A DNA stretch of 64,000 bases, taken from contig NZ_CM020866.1 of the NCBI RefSeq assembly GCF_009866525.1, forward strand, positions 92,486 to 156,485, read 5' to 3'. The stretch is from Spiroplasma poulsonii (GTDB lineage Bacteria; Bacillota_I; Bacilli_A; Mycoplasmatales; Mycoplasmataceae). How positions within the stretch are numbered: position 1 is the stretch's first letter; each line of letters starts with the position of its first letter. Below the pieces are notes generated by a model, which searched no databases, had not been told where the DNA came from, and saw only the letters and a list, made by a program, of their open reading frames with translations. Positions 10,539 through 22,429 of the stretch are shown here, one piece after another. A program made the translations under genes and the position numbers.

Positions 10539-11106
10539 TCGCATTATTGTTTGTTCATAAAGTTAAACGAGGGATTTCTGTGGTTGCAAGACTAAATGTA
10601 TAACTAATTGATTCGTTAAAAGTTTTTTTAATTTTAATGTTTGAATAATGATAAGTTAAATACTCATCAACAAGTTTAATTTTACTAATAGGAAATTGAA
10701 TAATAATTTCTTTTGTTTCTAAAAAAGGGATTAATTCACTATTTTTTAAATTCATTTTAACACTATTTGCATAAGCACGAATTAACCCGCCGGCCCCTAA
10801 TTTAATACCTCCAAAATAGCGAATAACTAAACAGACAACATTGGTAAGATGATGATGTAATAAAATATCTAAAATTGGTTTGCCAGAAGTATTGCTTGGT
10901 TCGCCATCATCGTATTTTCGCATAATATTTTGATTTTTTCCGATAATATATGCATAACAATTATGATTTGCATTTAATTGCTGGTTTGTTTTAATAAAAG
11001 CAAGGGCTGCTTGTTCAGAAGTAACTTTTTGTAGCAAACAAATAAAACGTGACTTTTTAATGGTCATTTCTCCAATAATTATTTTGTTTTCTTTTAGTTC
11101 TTGCAT
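10504..11106 (-). CDS. YigZ / IMPACT-family protein (UPF0029)
   Basis: A 200-residue protein of the YigZ/IMPACT family. The signature region reads KKSRFICLLQKV, NHNCYAYIIG, KYDDGEPSNTSGKPIL and VIRYFGGIKLGAGGLIRAYA, which are the conserved blocks of the first domain; the C-terminal third is the smaller ferredoxin-like domain. TGA at the 3' side of 10555 is Trp and the gene continues to TAA at 10504-10506. The bacterial function is not settled; eukaryotic IMPACT modulates GCN1. It converges with trmB and their ends overlap. Confidence 0.9.
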
Positions 11107-11394
11107 TTCTTCACCACTTTATTTTGCTTTCTTAATTTTTGATAAAGATTTTCATATTTTTTATAAAATTATTTTATAATAATTTAAAATAAATGTTAGC
11201 ATTCTTTGTTGTTTTTCTTACTATTTATTTGATAGATAATCTTAATGTTTGTTTTCATTTTAGGCAAAGTTTCTTTTAACCATAATTTATTTGATAACTT
11301 GGTTATACGCTATTGGAAATAAAAAATTTAACAACAAAAGAAAAACAAATATAATAAAAATATTAAATAAACAGTGGGAGGAAAAATAAAAAAT

Positions 11395-11916
11395 ATGAAG
11401 AAAATATTAAGTATATTAGATACAATATCTTTAACTGGACTTGGAACAGCAAATAGTGTTGCTTGTAAAAATCAATTTTCAGAAAGCTATCAAGCCTATA
11501 TTAATTCATTTTTTATGAGCAGTTTATTTTTTAACGTATATTCTACTAAAATGGCAAAATGTAGCGGGGCGGAGATTAGCTAATATAGTGTAGATTTAAA
11601 ACCTAGTATAGGAGTTAAAATTAATAAAGATAATATGAAAAATATAATAAAAACCGATGATTTCTCAAACAAAGATGGTGTAATTAGTTATTTAATTCAA
11701 GAATATGAAAAAATATCAAATGGTTTAAATATTAAATTAGAAAATAACATTTGAAATTTTACCAATGTACAGATAATTGATAATAAAGAGAATGGAAAAA
11801 GTAAATTCGTGCTTTATTGTAAAACCCAAAAATTTAATCTTGACGTAGATTTATTATTAAAATATAATTCAAAAAATTATAATTATAAGTTAGTTTTTAA
11901 ATCCAATAGCATTTAA
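11395..11916 (+). pseudogene. Lipoprotein with a premature stop
   Basis: ATG at 11395 behind GGGAGG. Residues 1-25 are a lipoprotein signal (MKKILSILDTISLTGLGTAN, then SVAC), so Cys after SVA would be lipidated and the protein would sit on the outer membrane face. The frame hits TAA at 11581-11583 and then continues open in the same frame to TAA at 11914-11916 (YSVDLKPSIGVKINKDN... to YKLVFKSNSI), so a single nonsense codon has split it. If expressed, a 62-residue lipoprotein would result. The family is not recognised. Confidence 0.6.
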
Positions 11917-12070
11917 AGAATTAATAATATTAAAATATTTAATGTTTTTAAAACATCAAAGGTTTTAGTTCAAGAATCATTGGATTTAAAAAAGTTTTTG
12001 ATATAATTAATTTGCAAAAAATAAATACTAATAATTACAATATTTCAGACAAGTAATAGGAGATAAAATA

Positions 12071-12733
12071 ATGTGAATAAAGTATGCAGTTGGTTGGAGA
12101 GAGTTTTTTGATAATGAAATTAAAAAACCATATTTTCAACAATTGTTAAAAAATATTGATAATGAATATGAAAAAAATATTTGTTATCCCCAAAAAACCG
12201 ATATTTTTCGATTATTTACTTTAATTGAACCAAAAGATATTAAAGTTGTAATTATTGGTCAAGACCCATACCATGGCCCTGGCCAAGCTAATGGATTAGC
12301 TTTCAGTGTTAGTAGTGGTATTAAAAACCCACCAAGTTTAGTTAATATTTTTCATGAATTAAAAAAGGATTTAGGGGTTGACCATCATACTAGTGGTAAT
12401 TTAGAACATTGAGTTAAAGAAGGTGTTTTTTTATATAATACAATTGGTAGTGTTGTTACCAAAACGCCACTGAGTCATAAAGATATTGGTTGAACAACTT
12501 TTAGCCAAAATTTAATTATTTATTTAAATCAAATTCACGATGACATTATTTATGTTTTATGGGGCAATTATGCAAAACAATATAGTGAGTATATTACTAA
12601 CAAAAGTAATATTATTAAGGGATCACACCCGTCACCTTTTAGCTATAACTTGTTTAAAGATCAACAATTTTTTATAAAAATTAATAATTTACTTTTAAAA
12701 AATAAAAAAAACATAATTGAATGAAAAATGTAA
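12071..12733 (+). CDS. ung: Uracil-DNA glycosylase
   Basis: A 220-residue family 1 UDG, which removes uracil from DNA. The active-site water-activating loop is GQDPYHGPGQANGLAFSV (Asp in GQDPYH), the uracil-binding region is LVNIFHELKKDL, and the DNA-intercalation loop is HPSPFS. Length is normal. The start at 12071 (ATG TGA, Met-Trp) sits behind AGGAGATAAAATA. It stands alone; the next gene begins 74 bases later. Confidence 0.96.
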
Positions 12734-12807
12734 TGTATAATTGTATTATGTAAAATATTGACTCCACAAAAGCTTTATTTTATCAATATGTAGATTGCGG
12801 GGATATT

Positions 12808-13764
12808 ATGAGTTTATTAACAACATTTAGCGATATATCGAAAATCTTGTATAGTAATAAAATGGCATATATTGCTAGTGGGGTAATAGGCGCACTTTTT
12901 GTCATATATTGTGTTTATAATGGTTTGTATTATTTAATCAATCCTAAACGTTATCATGGGATTCGTTTTACAACAAAAAATATCGCATATATTACAATGT
13001 TAGCTGCAGTATCAGCAACGGTTACAATTATTATTTCCGTAACAGTACCAATTACTGTTTTTCCACCCGTTCGGATTGCTTTTGAAGGATTAATGGTAAA
13101 AATTAGTGGTTTTATCTTTGGCCCAATTGTCGGTTTATTGTCGGGGGTAATAACAGATTTAATTGTTATGTTATTTGTTCCTTCCTATGTCCATGTTGCT
13201 TACATTATTGTTATTGTTTCATATGGGTTTTTGTCGGGATGTGCATCATCAATTAATCGCGCTGTTGGAAAACATAAATGAGTTCTATTTATGTTAACAA
13301 ATATTTTTATTATAATTTTTGGAACTTTTGCTGGGGTAATGACTTGATATTCACCAGTAGAAACAATTACCTTATTTGCTGGTTTAGAGGTTAGTAAGGT
13401 TGTCTTAATTTATATTATTGGGTTTGGAACAGCAGGAACAATTGTTATTATTTGAATAATAATGTTTGTTTATCGCTACTTTGATAAAACCAAAAAACGC
13501 TACTGAGATTTAGTAGCCATTATTATGTTGGCTGTTATTAATGAATATTGAGTCACCACGCTAATATCCGCCTGGGGGGATATTGCGTTCTTAACAGTTT
13601 CACAAAATAAAACAAGTGGAACGGATGGTTATGGAGTGACAATGATTTCGCGATTGGCAATGGCCCCATTAAAAGTTTTATTTAATTCAGCAATTATTTA
13701 TATTACTTATCGGGCTGTTTCACCATTGATTCATAAAGATACCAATGCCAGTTTACAATATTAA
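12808..13764 (+). CDS. ECF transporter S component, probably for folate
   Basis: A 318-residue membrane protein with a core of about six membrane segments. VRIAFEGLMVKISGFIFGP, followed by IVGLLSGVITDLIVMLF, matches the S-component signature (vRi.f..lpv..aG.lfGP..G...G...Dl). Substrate-binding S components partner with EcfT and two EcfA ATPases, none of which are in this window. The next gene is glyA, whose enzyme uses tetrahydrofolate, so folate is the likely substrate; that is inferred from context and from similarity to FolT, not proved. It has a longer N-terminus than FolT (an extra membrane segment). A terminator follows. Confidence 0.78.
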
Positions 13765-13772
13765 AAGATGAT

Positions 13773-13805
13773 GAAAAAATAACTTTATTTAAGTTATTTT
13801 TTTTA
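13773..13805 (+). terminator. Rho-independent terminator
   Basis: AAAAAATAACTT / AAGTTATTTTTT hairpin with a run of T, between the S-component gene and glyA. Confidence 0.75.
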
Positions 13806-13854
13806 TTTATAACTATATAATGATAATAGAAAAAATAGAATGGAGATGAAAATA

Positions 13855-15096
13855 ATGAAAGTAAATCCGCAAATTAAAGAATTAATTAACTTAGAATTAA
13901 AGCGGCAACAAGACCATATTGAATTAATTGCTTCAGAAAATTATGTTAGTGAAGCAGTTTTAGCTGTTACAGGTTCAATTTTAACAAACAAGTATGCTGA
14001 AGGATATCCGTTTCATCGTTATTATGGAGGGTGTGAATATATTGACCAAATTGAGCAATTAGCAATTGATAAAGTAAAAGAACTATTTCAATCAGAACAC
14101 GCTAATGTTCAAGCCCATTCTGGTAGTCAAGCAAATGCATCAGCCTATTATGCATTATTACAACCACACGATACGATTTTAGCAATGGATTTAGCTGCTG
14201 GAGGACATTTAACGCATGGACATAAAGTTAATTTTTCTGGTCGCTTATATAATTTTTGCAGTTATGGTGTTGATCCAAAAACAGAAATGTTAGATTATGA
14301 TGCAATTGAAAAAAATGCGGTGGAAGTTAAACCAAAATTAATTGTTGCTGGAGCAAGCGCTTATTCGCGTGAAATTGATTTTAAAAAGTTTCGCGTTATT
14401 GCTGATAAAGTTGGTGCTTTATTAATGGTTGATATGGCTCATATTGCTGGTTTAGTTGCTGCTGGATTACACCAGTCACCAATCCCATATGCTGATGTTG
14501 TTACTTCAACAACACATAAAACATTACGTGGCCCACGTGGTGGTTTAATTTTATCAAAACAAAAATGAGCAAAGAAAATTGATGGTGCTGTTTTTCCTGG
14601 TAATCAAGGAGGACCGTTAGAACATGTAATTGCGGCAAAAGCGCAATGTTTTTTAGAAGCATTAGAGCCCTCATTTAATCAATATCAAGCTGAAATTGTA
14701 AATAATGCAAAGGTTTTAGCAACAACTTTAAAAGGAAAAAATCTTCGTTTAGTTGCTGATGGGACAGATAATCATTTATTAATGGTTGATGTAAAAAGCA
14801 GTTTGGGAATATCAGGACAACAAGCAAAAGAGATTTTACAAAAAATTGGTATTATCTGTAATAAAAATATGATTCCTTTTGACCAAGAATCACCTGTTGT
14901 TACAAGCGGGATTCGTTTAGGAACAGCAGCAATGACAACACGTGGTTTTGGGAGCAAAGAATTCCAACAAATTGGGGAAATAATTTATTATGTGTTTAAA
15001 GAACCCACTGATGAAAATATTGCAAAATATCAAAACGAAGTTAAAAAACTTTTGCATGATTTTCCAATTTATTCAAATTGACATTTAACAACATAA
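13855..15096 (+). CDS. glyA: Serine hydroxymethyltransferase
   Basis: A 413-residue PLP enzyme that converts serine and tetrahydrofolate to glycine and methylene-THF. Clear motifs: [67 protein letters not shown], and the PLP lysine in [14 protein letters not shown]. It ends at TAA 15094-15096. I chose ATG 13855 since GGAG at 13842-13845 is correctly spaced for it; an upstream ATG at 13840 lies in the same frame but has no site. Its neighbour is a probable folate transporter component. Confidence 0.97.
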
Positions 15097-15123
15097 TTAA
15101 TTTGGAAATATCAGTTTAAATTG

Positions 15124-15152
15124 TTGCTTATCCTTGCTTTTTTAGTTATAAT
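15124..15152 (+). promoter_or_regulatory. Promoter of rplM-rpsI
   Basis: TTGCTT, 17 bases, TATAAT (15147-15152). The ~45-base leader before the rplM start contains TTGGACCCTGGTACGG and AGGAGG. It may be an L13 leader, but I could not fold a convincing conserved structure. Confidence 0.65.
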
Positions 15153-15206
15153 ATTACTGCTTTATACATTGGACCCTGGTACGGAATAATGTTAGGAGGC
15201 AGTGGC

Positions 15207-15647
15207 ATGAGACAAACTACTATCTTGAATTCAGCAAAAGTTGAAAAGAAATGATATGTTATTGATGCTCAAGGTCTAGTTTTGGGACGTTTAGCAAGCA
15301 AAGTCGCAATGATCTTAAAAGGAAAAAATAAACCAGCGTATACGCCGCACGTTGATTGTGGTGATAATGTTATTATTCTTAATGCTGATAAAGTTAATTT
15401 TTCAGGAAATAAATTAAAGGGTAAAATTTATTATCATCATTCACAACACCCGGGTGGGTTAAAACGAACAACAGCAAAAGATATGCTAGTTAAAAAACCA
15501 ATTTATCCAGTTGAACACGCAATTAAAGGAATGTTACCAAAAAATAAATTAGGAAGTAAATTATTTCGTAATTTATTCGTTTATGCTGGTAACGAACATC
15601 TCCATGAAGCACAACAACCAATTAAGTTAGAATTAACTGATAAATAA
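15207..15647 (+). CDS. rplM: Ribosomal protein L13
   Basis: A 146-residue L13 of normal length. It begins [16 protein letters not shown], with the TGA read as Trp, and contains [50 protein letters not shown] and [20 protein letters not shown], all L13 signatures. AGGAGG precedes the ATG at 15207. rpsI follows after 11 bases, the usual operon. Confidence 0.98.
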
Positions 15648-15658
15648 AAGGAGCGGGT

Positions 15659-16060
15659 ATGGCAAAAAAACAAGAAGTTATTTATCGTGGGACAGGAAGA
15701 AGAAAATCTTCTATTGCCCAAGTTGTATTGACTCCTGGTAAAGGAAATGTGGTTGTAAATGGGAAACCAGCGTTAGAATTTTTCCCATATGCAACATTAG
15801 TGCAGGATTTGGAACAACCTTTAGAAATTACTGGTGTAAAATCAGAATTTGATATTCGTGTTAAAGTATCTGGTGGTGGTTTTACCGGACAAGCGGGAGC
15901 AACAAGACTAGGAATCGCAAGAGCACTAGTTGAAGCTTCACAAGATTATAAAACCTTATTAAGACATGCGGGAATGCTAACTCGTGATGCTCGTATTAAA
16001 GAACGTAAAAAATATGGGTTACACGGAGCGAGAAGAGCACCACAATACTCAAAAAGATAG
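15659..16060 (+). CDS. rpsI: Ribosomal protein S9
   Basis: A 133-residue S9. [12 protein letters not shown] at the N-terminus, [21 protein letters not shown] in the middle, and the basic tail [20 protein letters not shown]...QYSKR that reaches the P-site tRNA. AGGAG lies ahead of the ATG at 15659. It ends the rplM-rpsI operon at a strong terminator. Confidence 0.98.
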   Translation: MAKKQEVIYRGTGRRKSSIAQVVLTPGKGNVVVNGKPALEFFPYATLVQDLEQPLEITGVKSEFDIRVKVSGGGFTGQAGATRLGIARALVEASQDYKTLLRHAGMLTRDARIKERKKYGLHGARRAPQYSKR

Positions 16061-16072
16061 GTATTTTTATCA

Positions 16073-16102
16073 AGAGAATATTTCAAAAATATTCTCTTTT
16101 TT
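16073..16102 (+). terminator. Rho-independent terminator of rplM-rpsI
   Basis: AGAGAATATT / AATATTCTCT, ten perfect pairs with a five-base loop, then TTTTTT. Confidence 0.85.
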
Positions 16103-16182
16103 ATTTTCATTGTTTTTAATCGCTTTGATTGTTATCTAATATAAGTTTAGTATAATTATATATGGATAAGAGGGGTGGACTA

Positions 16183-19100
16183 ATGGCATTAACAAAATTT
16201 ACAATTCAAGGGGATAAATTTAATGGTAAGAATTTATTATTAAATTTATACTTTTTAACAAATGCGAAGAGTAAATTTACTGATGATGATGTTAAGAACC
16301 TCCGTTTAAAAAATATTACAACAGTGAATGGATTAGATCTTTTTTTAAAAAAGGAGATCTATATCGCTGATTTTTTTGTTAGTTTAATTAATGATCAAGC
16401 AAAGATTAAAAAAGATAAAAAAGGCGAAACAAAAGAACTGTATGATATTTTAATTCGCTTTAAATCAATTTCGGGTTTTGATGATATTTTAGATCCAAAC
16501 TTATCGTTAACAATTCTTGGTGATATTGACCCACAAATTGGAATTGTTAATGTTAAAAACATCTTTTTAACAGCAATGGAAAAAGAGAAACAAGAATTTG
16601 AGACAACGGCAACGACTGTTGTCTTAGAAATAGCGGATAATTTTCGAATTGATGAAGCAAGATTACGAACTATTTTTGATTCAAATGTTTTTGCTAATAT
16701 GAAGTTCTTAATTTCATCTTTTTCTGAAGAAAAAGAACGCTGATTACAATATCTTCAATTTCAAAGCCAGAATTTAGAATATAAGCGTAATAATTCATGC
16801 TTATATTTAACACGGAAATTAACAGAATATGTGAAAATCCCAAAAACAGTTGCAGCAGTGGAAACTTTTCATGATGCTCGTTTTTTAACACCTAATTTTT
16901 GGTATGTTAATAAAAAGCATTTTATTAATAAAAGTATCAAGATTAATCCTTCTTATGAAGAAGTAATTGTTATTGAGTTAGAATTAATTTTAGATGATTT
17001 TAATAAGTATCGTGTTTTAGAAGGATTAAATAATTTAAGTATGACGGGATTGCAAATTAATCGAACATATCAAAAAGAAAACCCCTTAACATTGTTTACT
17101 TTTAATTTTAGTGATAGTTATGCGCAAGATGGCACCGATATTTATGATTTAGGTTTTAATATTGCAACAACAAAAGAACAACAAAAACCTGATCTTAATG
17201 TAATTAAGGAAATAATGAAACTTTATATGATTGAAAATAATATTACAAAAGAGAAAGAAATTGATCCAGCAACAATTAAATTAGTTGCTGAGCATTTAAG
17301 TAAATATCAAATTATTAATTGCTTTTATGAAATAAAAAATGATGATGATATTTCAACAAAAGAATTAACAAACATTATTCCTCAGTATGGTTATTTAACT
17401 TATATTGGAAAAGGAGATTTAACTTTAATTCGCCGTAGTAATATCATTTTAGATAAAATTAGTAAAAATGATGTTGCTAACCCTTATTTAATTAATTATA
17501 TTTTTAATATTGAAGATGTTAAATTAAAATCACAGCATCATTTAATTGCGTTAGAACAATTACATTTTGCTTCGACTAATTTGAATTTAAATCAAAAAAA
17601 AGCATTAGTAAAAGCACTTAATTCTCAAGACATTTTCTTATTGCAAGGACCTCCGGGAACAGGGAAAACTGAGTTTATTGCTGAATTAGTTTATCAGTAT
17701 GCTAAACTTGGGAAAAAGGTTTTAATATCTTCTCAAAATCATACTGCAATTGATAATGTTTTAGCAAGATTATATAAAACACCAATGTTAGTGCCATTAC
17801 GTTTAACCGGAGAAGAAGTTCGTAAAAAAAATCGTTTTAATGATTTTAATCCGGATAAATTAATTTTTAATAATTATCGTTTTATTTATTCGCATTTAAT
17901 GCGCCAATATTTAACAAAATGAAATGGGATTGATTATGATTATGAAAATCAGAAGAAGGAATTACAAAGTCTTAAAGCTCGGGCAAAGATGCTTGAAAAA
18001 GAAATTAAAGATTATAACACTTGAACACAAAAGGTAAATGAATTAGTTGCTGAACAAGAAAGATTAGGCAATCAAAAATTAGAATATCAAACTAATAATC
18101 GAAAATTAAAAGTTGAAATTAATAATATTGATAATATGATAGAGTTTTTAGGCAACTTAAGTTGAGAAGGAATTATTACCGCAACGGCGGACTTAGTTGA
18201 ATTATTTAATAAATATTTTGGAACTTTAATTCAAGAAAAGTTAGGTTTTCAATTTGACGAATCATATTCATTAACAAGTACTTATCAACAATTATTAACA
18301 AAATCAGGAACTGTTGATCCATTATTGGTAAAAAAAGAACAAGAATTAACAGAATTAAATAACGTTAGGCAAGAATTCCGCGATGATGCATGAATTGAGA
18401 AACTTCAAGCGGCGCAAAATGAAATTACGGAGTTAAAACAAGAGAATGTTATTTATCAAAACTTACAACAAAAATTTAAAAACGATCTGTTAAAATTAAA
18501 AACACATTATGAAGAACAAATTAATAATAATGAAAAATTAATGAATCAAATTGATGTTAGTAAAAATGCTCAAGAAATATCATATTTAGAAGTAGACATT
18601 GCAGCATTACGTAATCGCATTGATGCTTTGAAAATCGAAATTGAAAATATTGTTAATAGTATTAATCATATTTTTAATTTAAATTTAGTTGTAAAAGATA
18701 TTACTGCGACAATTAATGAAATTGATAAGGTCATTAATGGCATTGATCATGATATGAATACTATTATTAATGAAAAAGCAACAAAAGGTAATTTTGTTAA
18801 TAATATGATTACTTTCTTAGATAGAAATTATAATATTGCCGCTTTTTTAAACCAAGAAGGAATTCAAAATGATCGTTTTACTCCAGCAATGGAACGCGAC
18901 ACTGTTAACTATGCTAATCAGTTTTTGCAAGACAGTGTTAATGTTGTTGCAATGACCGCAACTTCAAATCAATCATATGCCCAAAGTAAAAATAAGGTTT
19001 TACAAGATTATAATATTGCTGATATTGATATTAAAAAATTTGGGTTCGATGTTGTTGTCATTGATGAAGTAAGTAAATTAACACCAATGGAAATTTTTAT

Positions 19101-20037
19101 GCCGCTAGTATATGGTAAAGCGGTGGTTCTAGTTGGTGATTATCGTCAGTTACCACCAATTATGCCGTATCGTGAAGAAGATGTTGCTTTGATTAATGAT
19201 AATTATAATGAAAATTATAGTTATCATGATTTCTTAGAGTTAGTAACTAATTCAATGTTTAAAAAGATTATTTCAAAATGTGACGATTCTGTTAAAGAAA
19301 TTTTAGTTAATCAGTATCGTAGTCATAAAGATATTATGCGAATTGTTAATGTGTTTTATGAAAACCAATTACAATTAGGAGATCAAGAAAATCAAAATAA
19401 CGAAAAACAACATTATGTTACCGCTGAAAATGAGAAGGGTTTAAAAATTTTTGATAGTAAAAAAGCAATTTATTGAATTGATTCAACAAAAGATGAAAAC
19501 CAAAACTTTGTTTATGAACAAGGTGAAAGTGGTAGTACCAGTCTTTTTAATTGATTAGAAATTAATTTAACGATTAAAACTCTTATGTTAATTGATACAG
19601 GATATAATGATTTAACTGCGAAGTTAAAAAAACAACCAAAAGTAGCGGTGATTAGTTTTTATGGATTGCATGTAAAAAAATTACGGAAAACTATTAGTAA
19701 TTTAAAGTTTAAAAATATTAAAGTTGAAGTCTCAACTGTTGATGATTATCAAGGACGAGAAACAGAAATAGTTATTGTTAATACTGTTCGTCATCCACAA
19801 CGGCAACTTAATGCTAATAAAGAATTTGTTAAAAAGTATGAACGGTTAAATGTTGCCTTTTCTAGGACAAAAAATATGTTAATTATTATTGGAGCAATTA
19901 ATTTCTTTGCTAATATTGATGTTGAGATTCCAACGATTATTAATCCAAATGTAACAACCACAATTAAAGCATATTATGAAATTTTACGAATTATTGATAA
20001 TTATGGTCTTATTTGACATGCAAAAGATTTATTATAG
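16183..20037 (+). CDS. Large UPF1-like superfamily 1 helicase with coiled-coil insert
   Basis: A 1,284-residue protein, far longer than common helicases. Motif I is GPPGTGKTEF (K495), motif Ia LISSQNHTAIDNVLARL, motif II VVIDEVSKL (D961, E962), then VLVGDYRQLPPI (motif III), VNQYRSHKDIM (motif IV), DYQGRETEIVIVNTVRH (motif V) and NVAFSRTKNMLIIIG (motif VI), all UPF1/Dna2-type (AAA_11/AAA_12). About 400 residues between Ia and II are charged and form long heptad-rich coiled coils. Residues 1-480 have no known domain. All ATPase residues are present, so it should be active. I chose ATG 16183, spaced from AGGGGTGG; 16162 is in frame upstream. It heads an operon with the next two genes (gaps of 16 and -1 bases). 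Confidence 0.9.
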
Positions 20038-20053
20038 AAGTTAGAGGTAGAAA

Positions 20054-22429
20054 ATGAAATTAGGAGTAGTTAAAATCTATAAAAACTGAAAAAAATTAAC
20101 AACAATTGTTAGTTATCAAACACCAAAAAGACCATCCTTTTTTCAGTATGTCATTTTAAATGCTATTGCTAATTATCCAGATAAAGAAAAGTCGTTAGCT
20201 AATATTTTACGAGATGAATTACAAATTTTTAATCATAAAATTTACGCTGAATGTTTAAAGGATTTAATTGAAAAAGAAAACACAATTGAAATTAATTCAC
20301 AAGGGTCATTAAATTATTTGGCTAATACTTATGCTGAACAAGAATGAATTGATCGTGCAATTGGAATTTTTTATATTTCAAAAGAAGCACTACAAGCCTT
20401 AGAAAAAGGTTATTTGTTAAGTAAAAACAATAACCGTGAAGCAACAATTGATTTTATTTTTGATATTTTTACAAATGAACGATATATTAATAATGAACAT
20501 TTACTCTTAATAGAAAAAATTAATAATAATGCTTTAACAATTTTTTCAGAATATGAAGTAACAATTACGGGTGATGATTTATTTAAATTCTTAGAAAAAT
20601 ATAAAACTAGTCCTAATAAATATAATATGTTTAATAATGATACAACATTTACTTCAATTCGAAAGCAACAACAAACAATTAAACATGATAATAAAGAAGT
20701 TAATAAATTATTATCTGATGTTTATGAAACAAAGGAAGTTGTGCTAACTTTAACAACTTTTAAAGATATTAAAATGCAAGTTATGAATGATAAAAATTTG
20801 CAAGAAATTATTGATAATAATATTAATTTACGAACAAAAATTTTAGATTATTTTTTAACAACAATGACAGAAGATTTAACAACTGATTTTAATTTAAATA
20901 TTCAAAAGATTGCAGCAAATACGCTAGAAAGTGATTATCAACAAGACCCTCGTCATATTACTTCAACATTGATAAATCCTCGAATTTTGATTATTAATGA
21001 AGCAAATGTTAATCCAAAAGCAGTTTTAAATCATAAATATTATTTTGATAATGATATTCGTTGTGTTATTTTTGTTAATGCTGATCATAGTACTAAGATA
21101 AGTGATTTAACCGCTTCAATTCCAATTTTTTATTTAGATAAAACCATTTTACCAATACATGATCATTTTTTGACATTATTTATTAATGATAAAAACGAGA
21201 CAGAATGTTATGCCTTACAACCAACAGAGTTAATAATGTTAAATCGTAAAATTATCACTGCCCAAAAATTTTTATCAAATTATAGCAACCTCTTATTTAA
21301 AAAAATTTTACAAAATTTACAAACTGTGTTGAAAAATGAACAAGGAAATATTTATGAAACAATTCACGGTAATAAAGTTAATGACCTCTTTATTTATTGT
21401 TATTTAATTGATCTATTAAATCAAAATGACAATGCTTTTGATGATATTTTAAAAAATATTAGTACAAATAATTTTCAAAATAAGATTTCAATTTTATCCA
21501 AATGTGAGCAAATTTTAACTAATTTTACTTTAAGACCAAATTATTTTACAAAGATGCATACCCTTTTAATTACGGCGATAAAACAAGAAGCCAAAGACCA
21601 GCAAAATATTGTTAAAGCGTATCAAGTTTTAACAAACAATGATTTGTTAGCAAGTAAAGAAGCTTTAAATATGCTACAAGAACTTTACCATCAAGATAAT
21701 GTTACGTTAAAACAACTATTAGAACTAACTAATGTTGCAAGTTCAACAACTATTGAAAAAATTTGAAATCAAAATTTATTTGCTATTTTAACTAAATTCC
21801 TTTTTGCGATTAATAATGATAATTTGCACCATGAGTTATTTGAAGAAATTAGTACAACAAATTTAAGTAAAAATATTACTTTATTAGTTAATTTGTATGG
21901 TTATGCGGAAGAATATATAAAATATTTTACTGAAATGAAAAAAAGAGAGACAAGTAATCTACAGCGTCATTGAGAGGAAATTTGAACTAAGGTTGCAATC
22001 ATTAGCGAACGCTTTAAAAATATTAATCATGGTGATGATTTAACAATTGAATTATTAGGATCATTATCACAATTAGAAACGAGATACAAAGCTATTAAGT
22101 TTAAAGATATGTTTAATTCTGAACCAAAATTTCAAGAATACCTTGATTTTTTCTACTTTGATAAAGCAGCATTATATTTAATAAATATCTTAGAAGAAAA
22201 AATTACTGCTATGCTAAAGGCAAAAGACCATCGTTTAAAAGCAATTAATGAAAAATTATTTGTTTGCAAGGATCTTTTGGATAAAAGTAAACAAAAACAA
22301 ATTATGACAATATATTATGAATTACGATTGTACTTATATTGTGAAAAAGCGCGCGATGAGCGAAATGATAATAAAAACCGCGATGCATTAAAAAAACTAC
22401 AAAAAGAAATAGAAGAGGTGTTAAATTAA
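20054..22429 (+). CDS. Unrecognised 791-residue partner of the helicase
   Basis: Starts ATG at 20054 behind GAGG, 16 bases after the helicase stop, and overlaps the next start by one base. No signal peptide or membrane segment is seen, so it is cytoplasmic. Residues 20-120 look like a mostly helical winged-helix-like segment (SFFQYVILNAIANYPDKEKSLANIL...). Residues 250-420 include alternating hydrophobic strands (NPRILIINEANVNPKAVL, RCVIFVNAD, SIPIFYLDKTILP), which could be a Rossmann-like or phospholipase-D-like fold, but I see no HKD or other catalytic motif. The rest is helical, ending in a charged coiled coil. Strict linkage suggests it works with the helicase. Confidence 0.75.

Noticed and set aside
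12742..12807. Tetrahydrofolate riboswitch before the ECF S component
   Set aside because: The leader is short and lacks the paired arms of the THF aptamer.
15153..15206. Ribosomal L13 leader
   Set aside because: A leader exists, but I could not build a conserved fold; it is mentioned only under the promoter.
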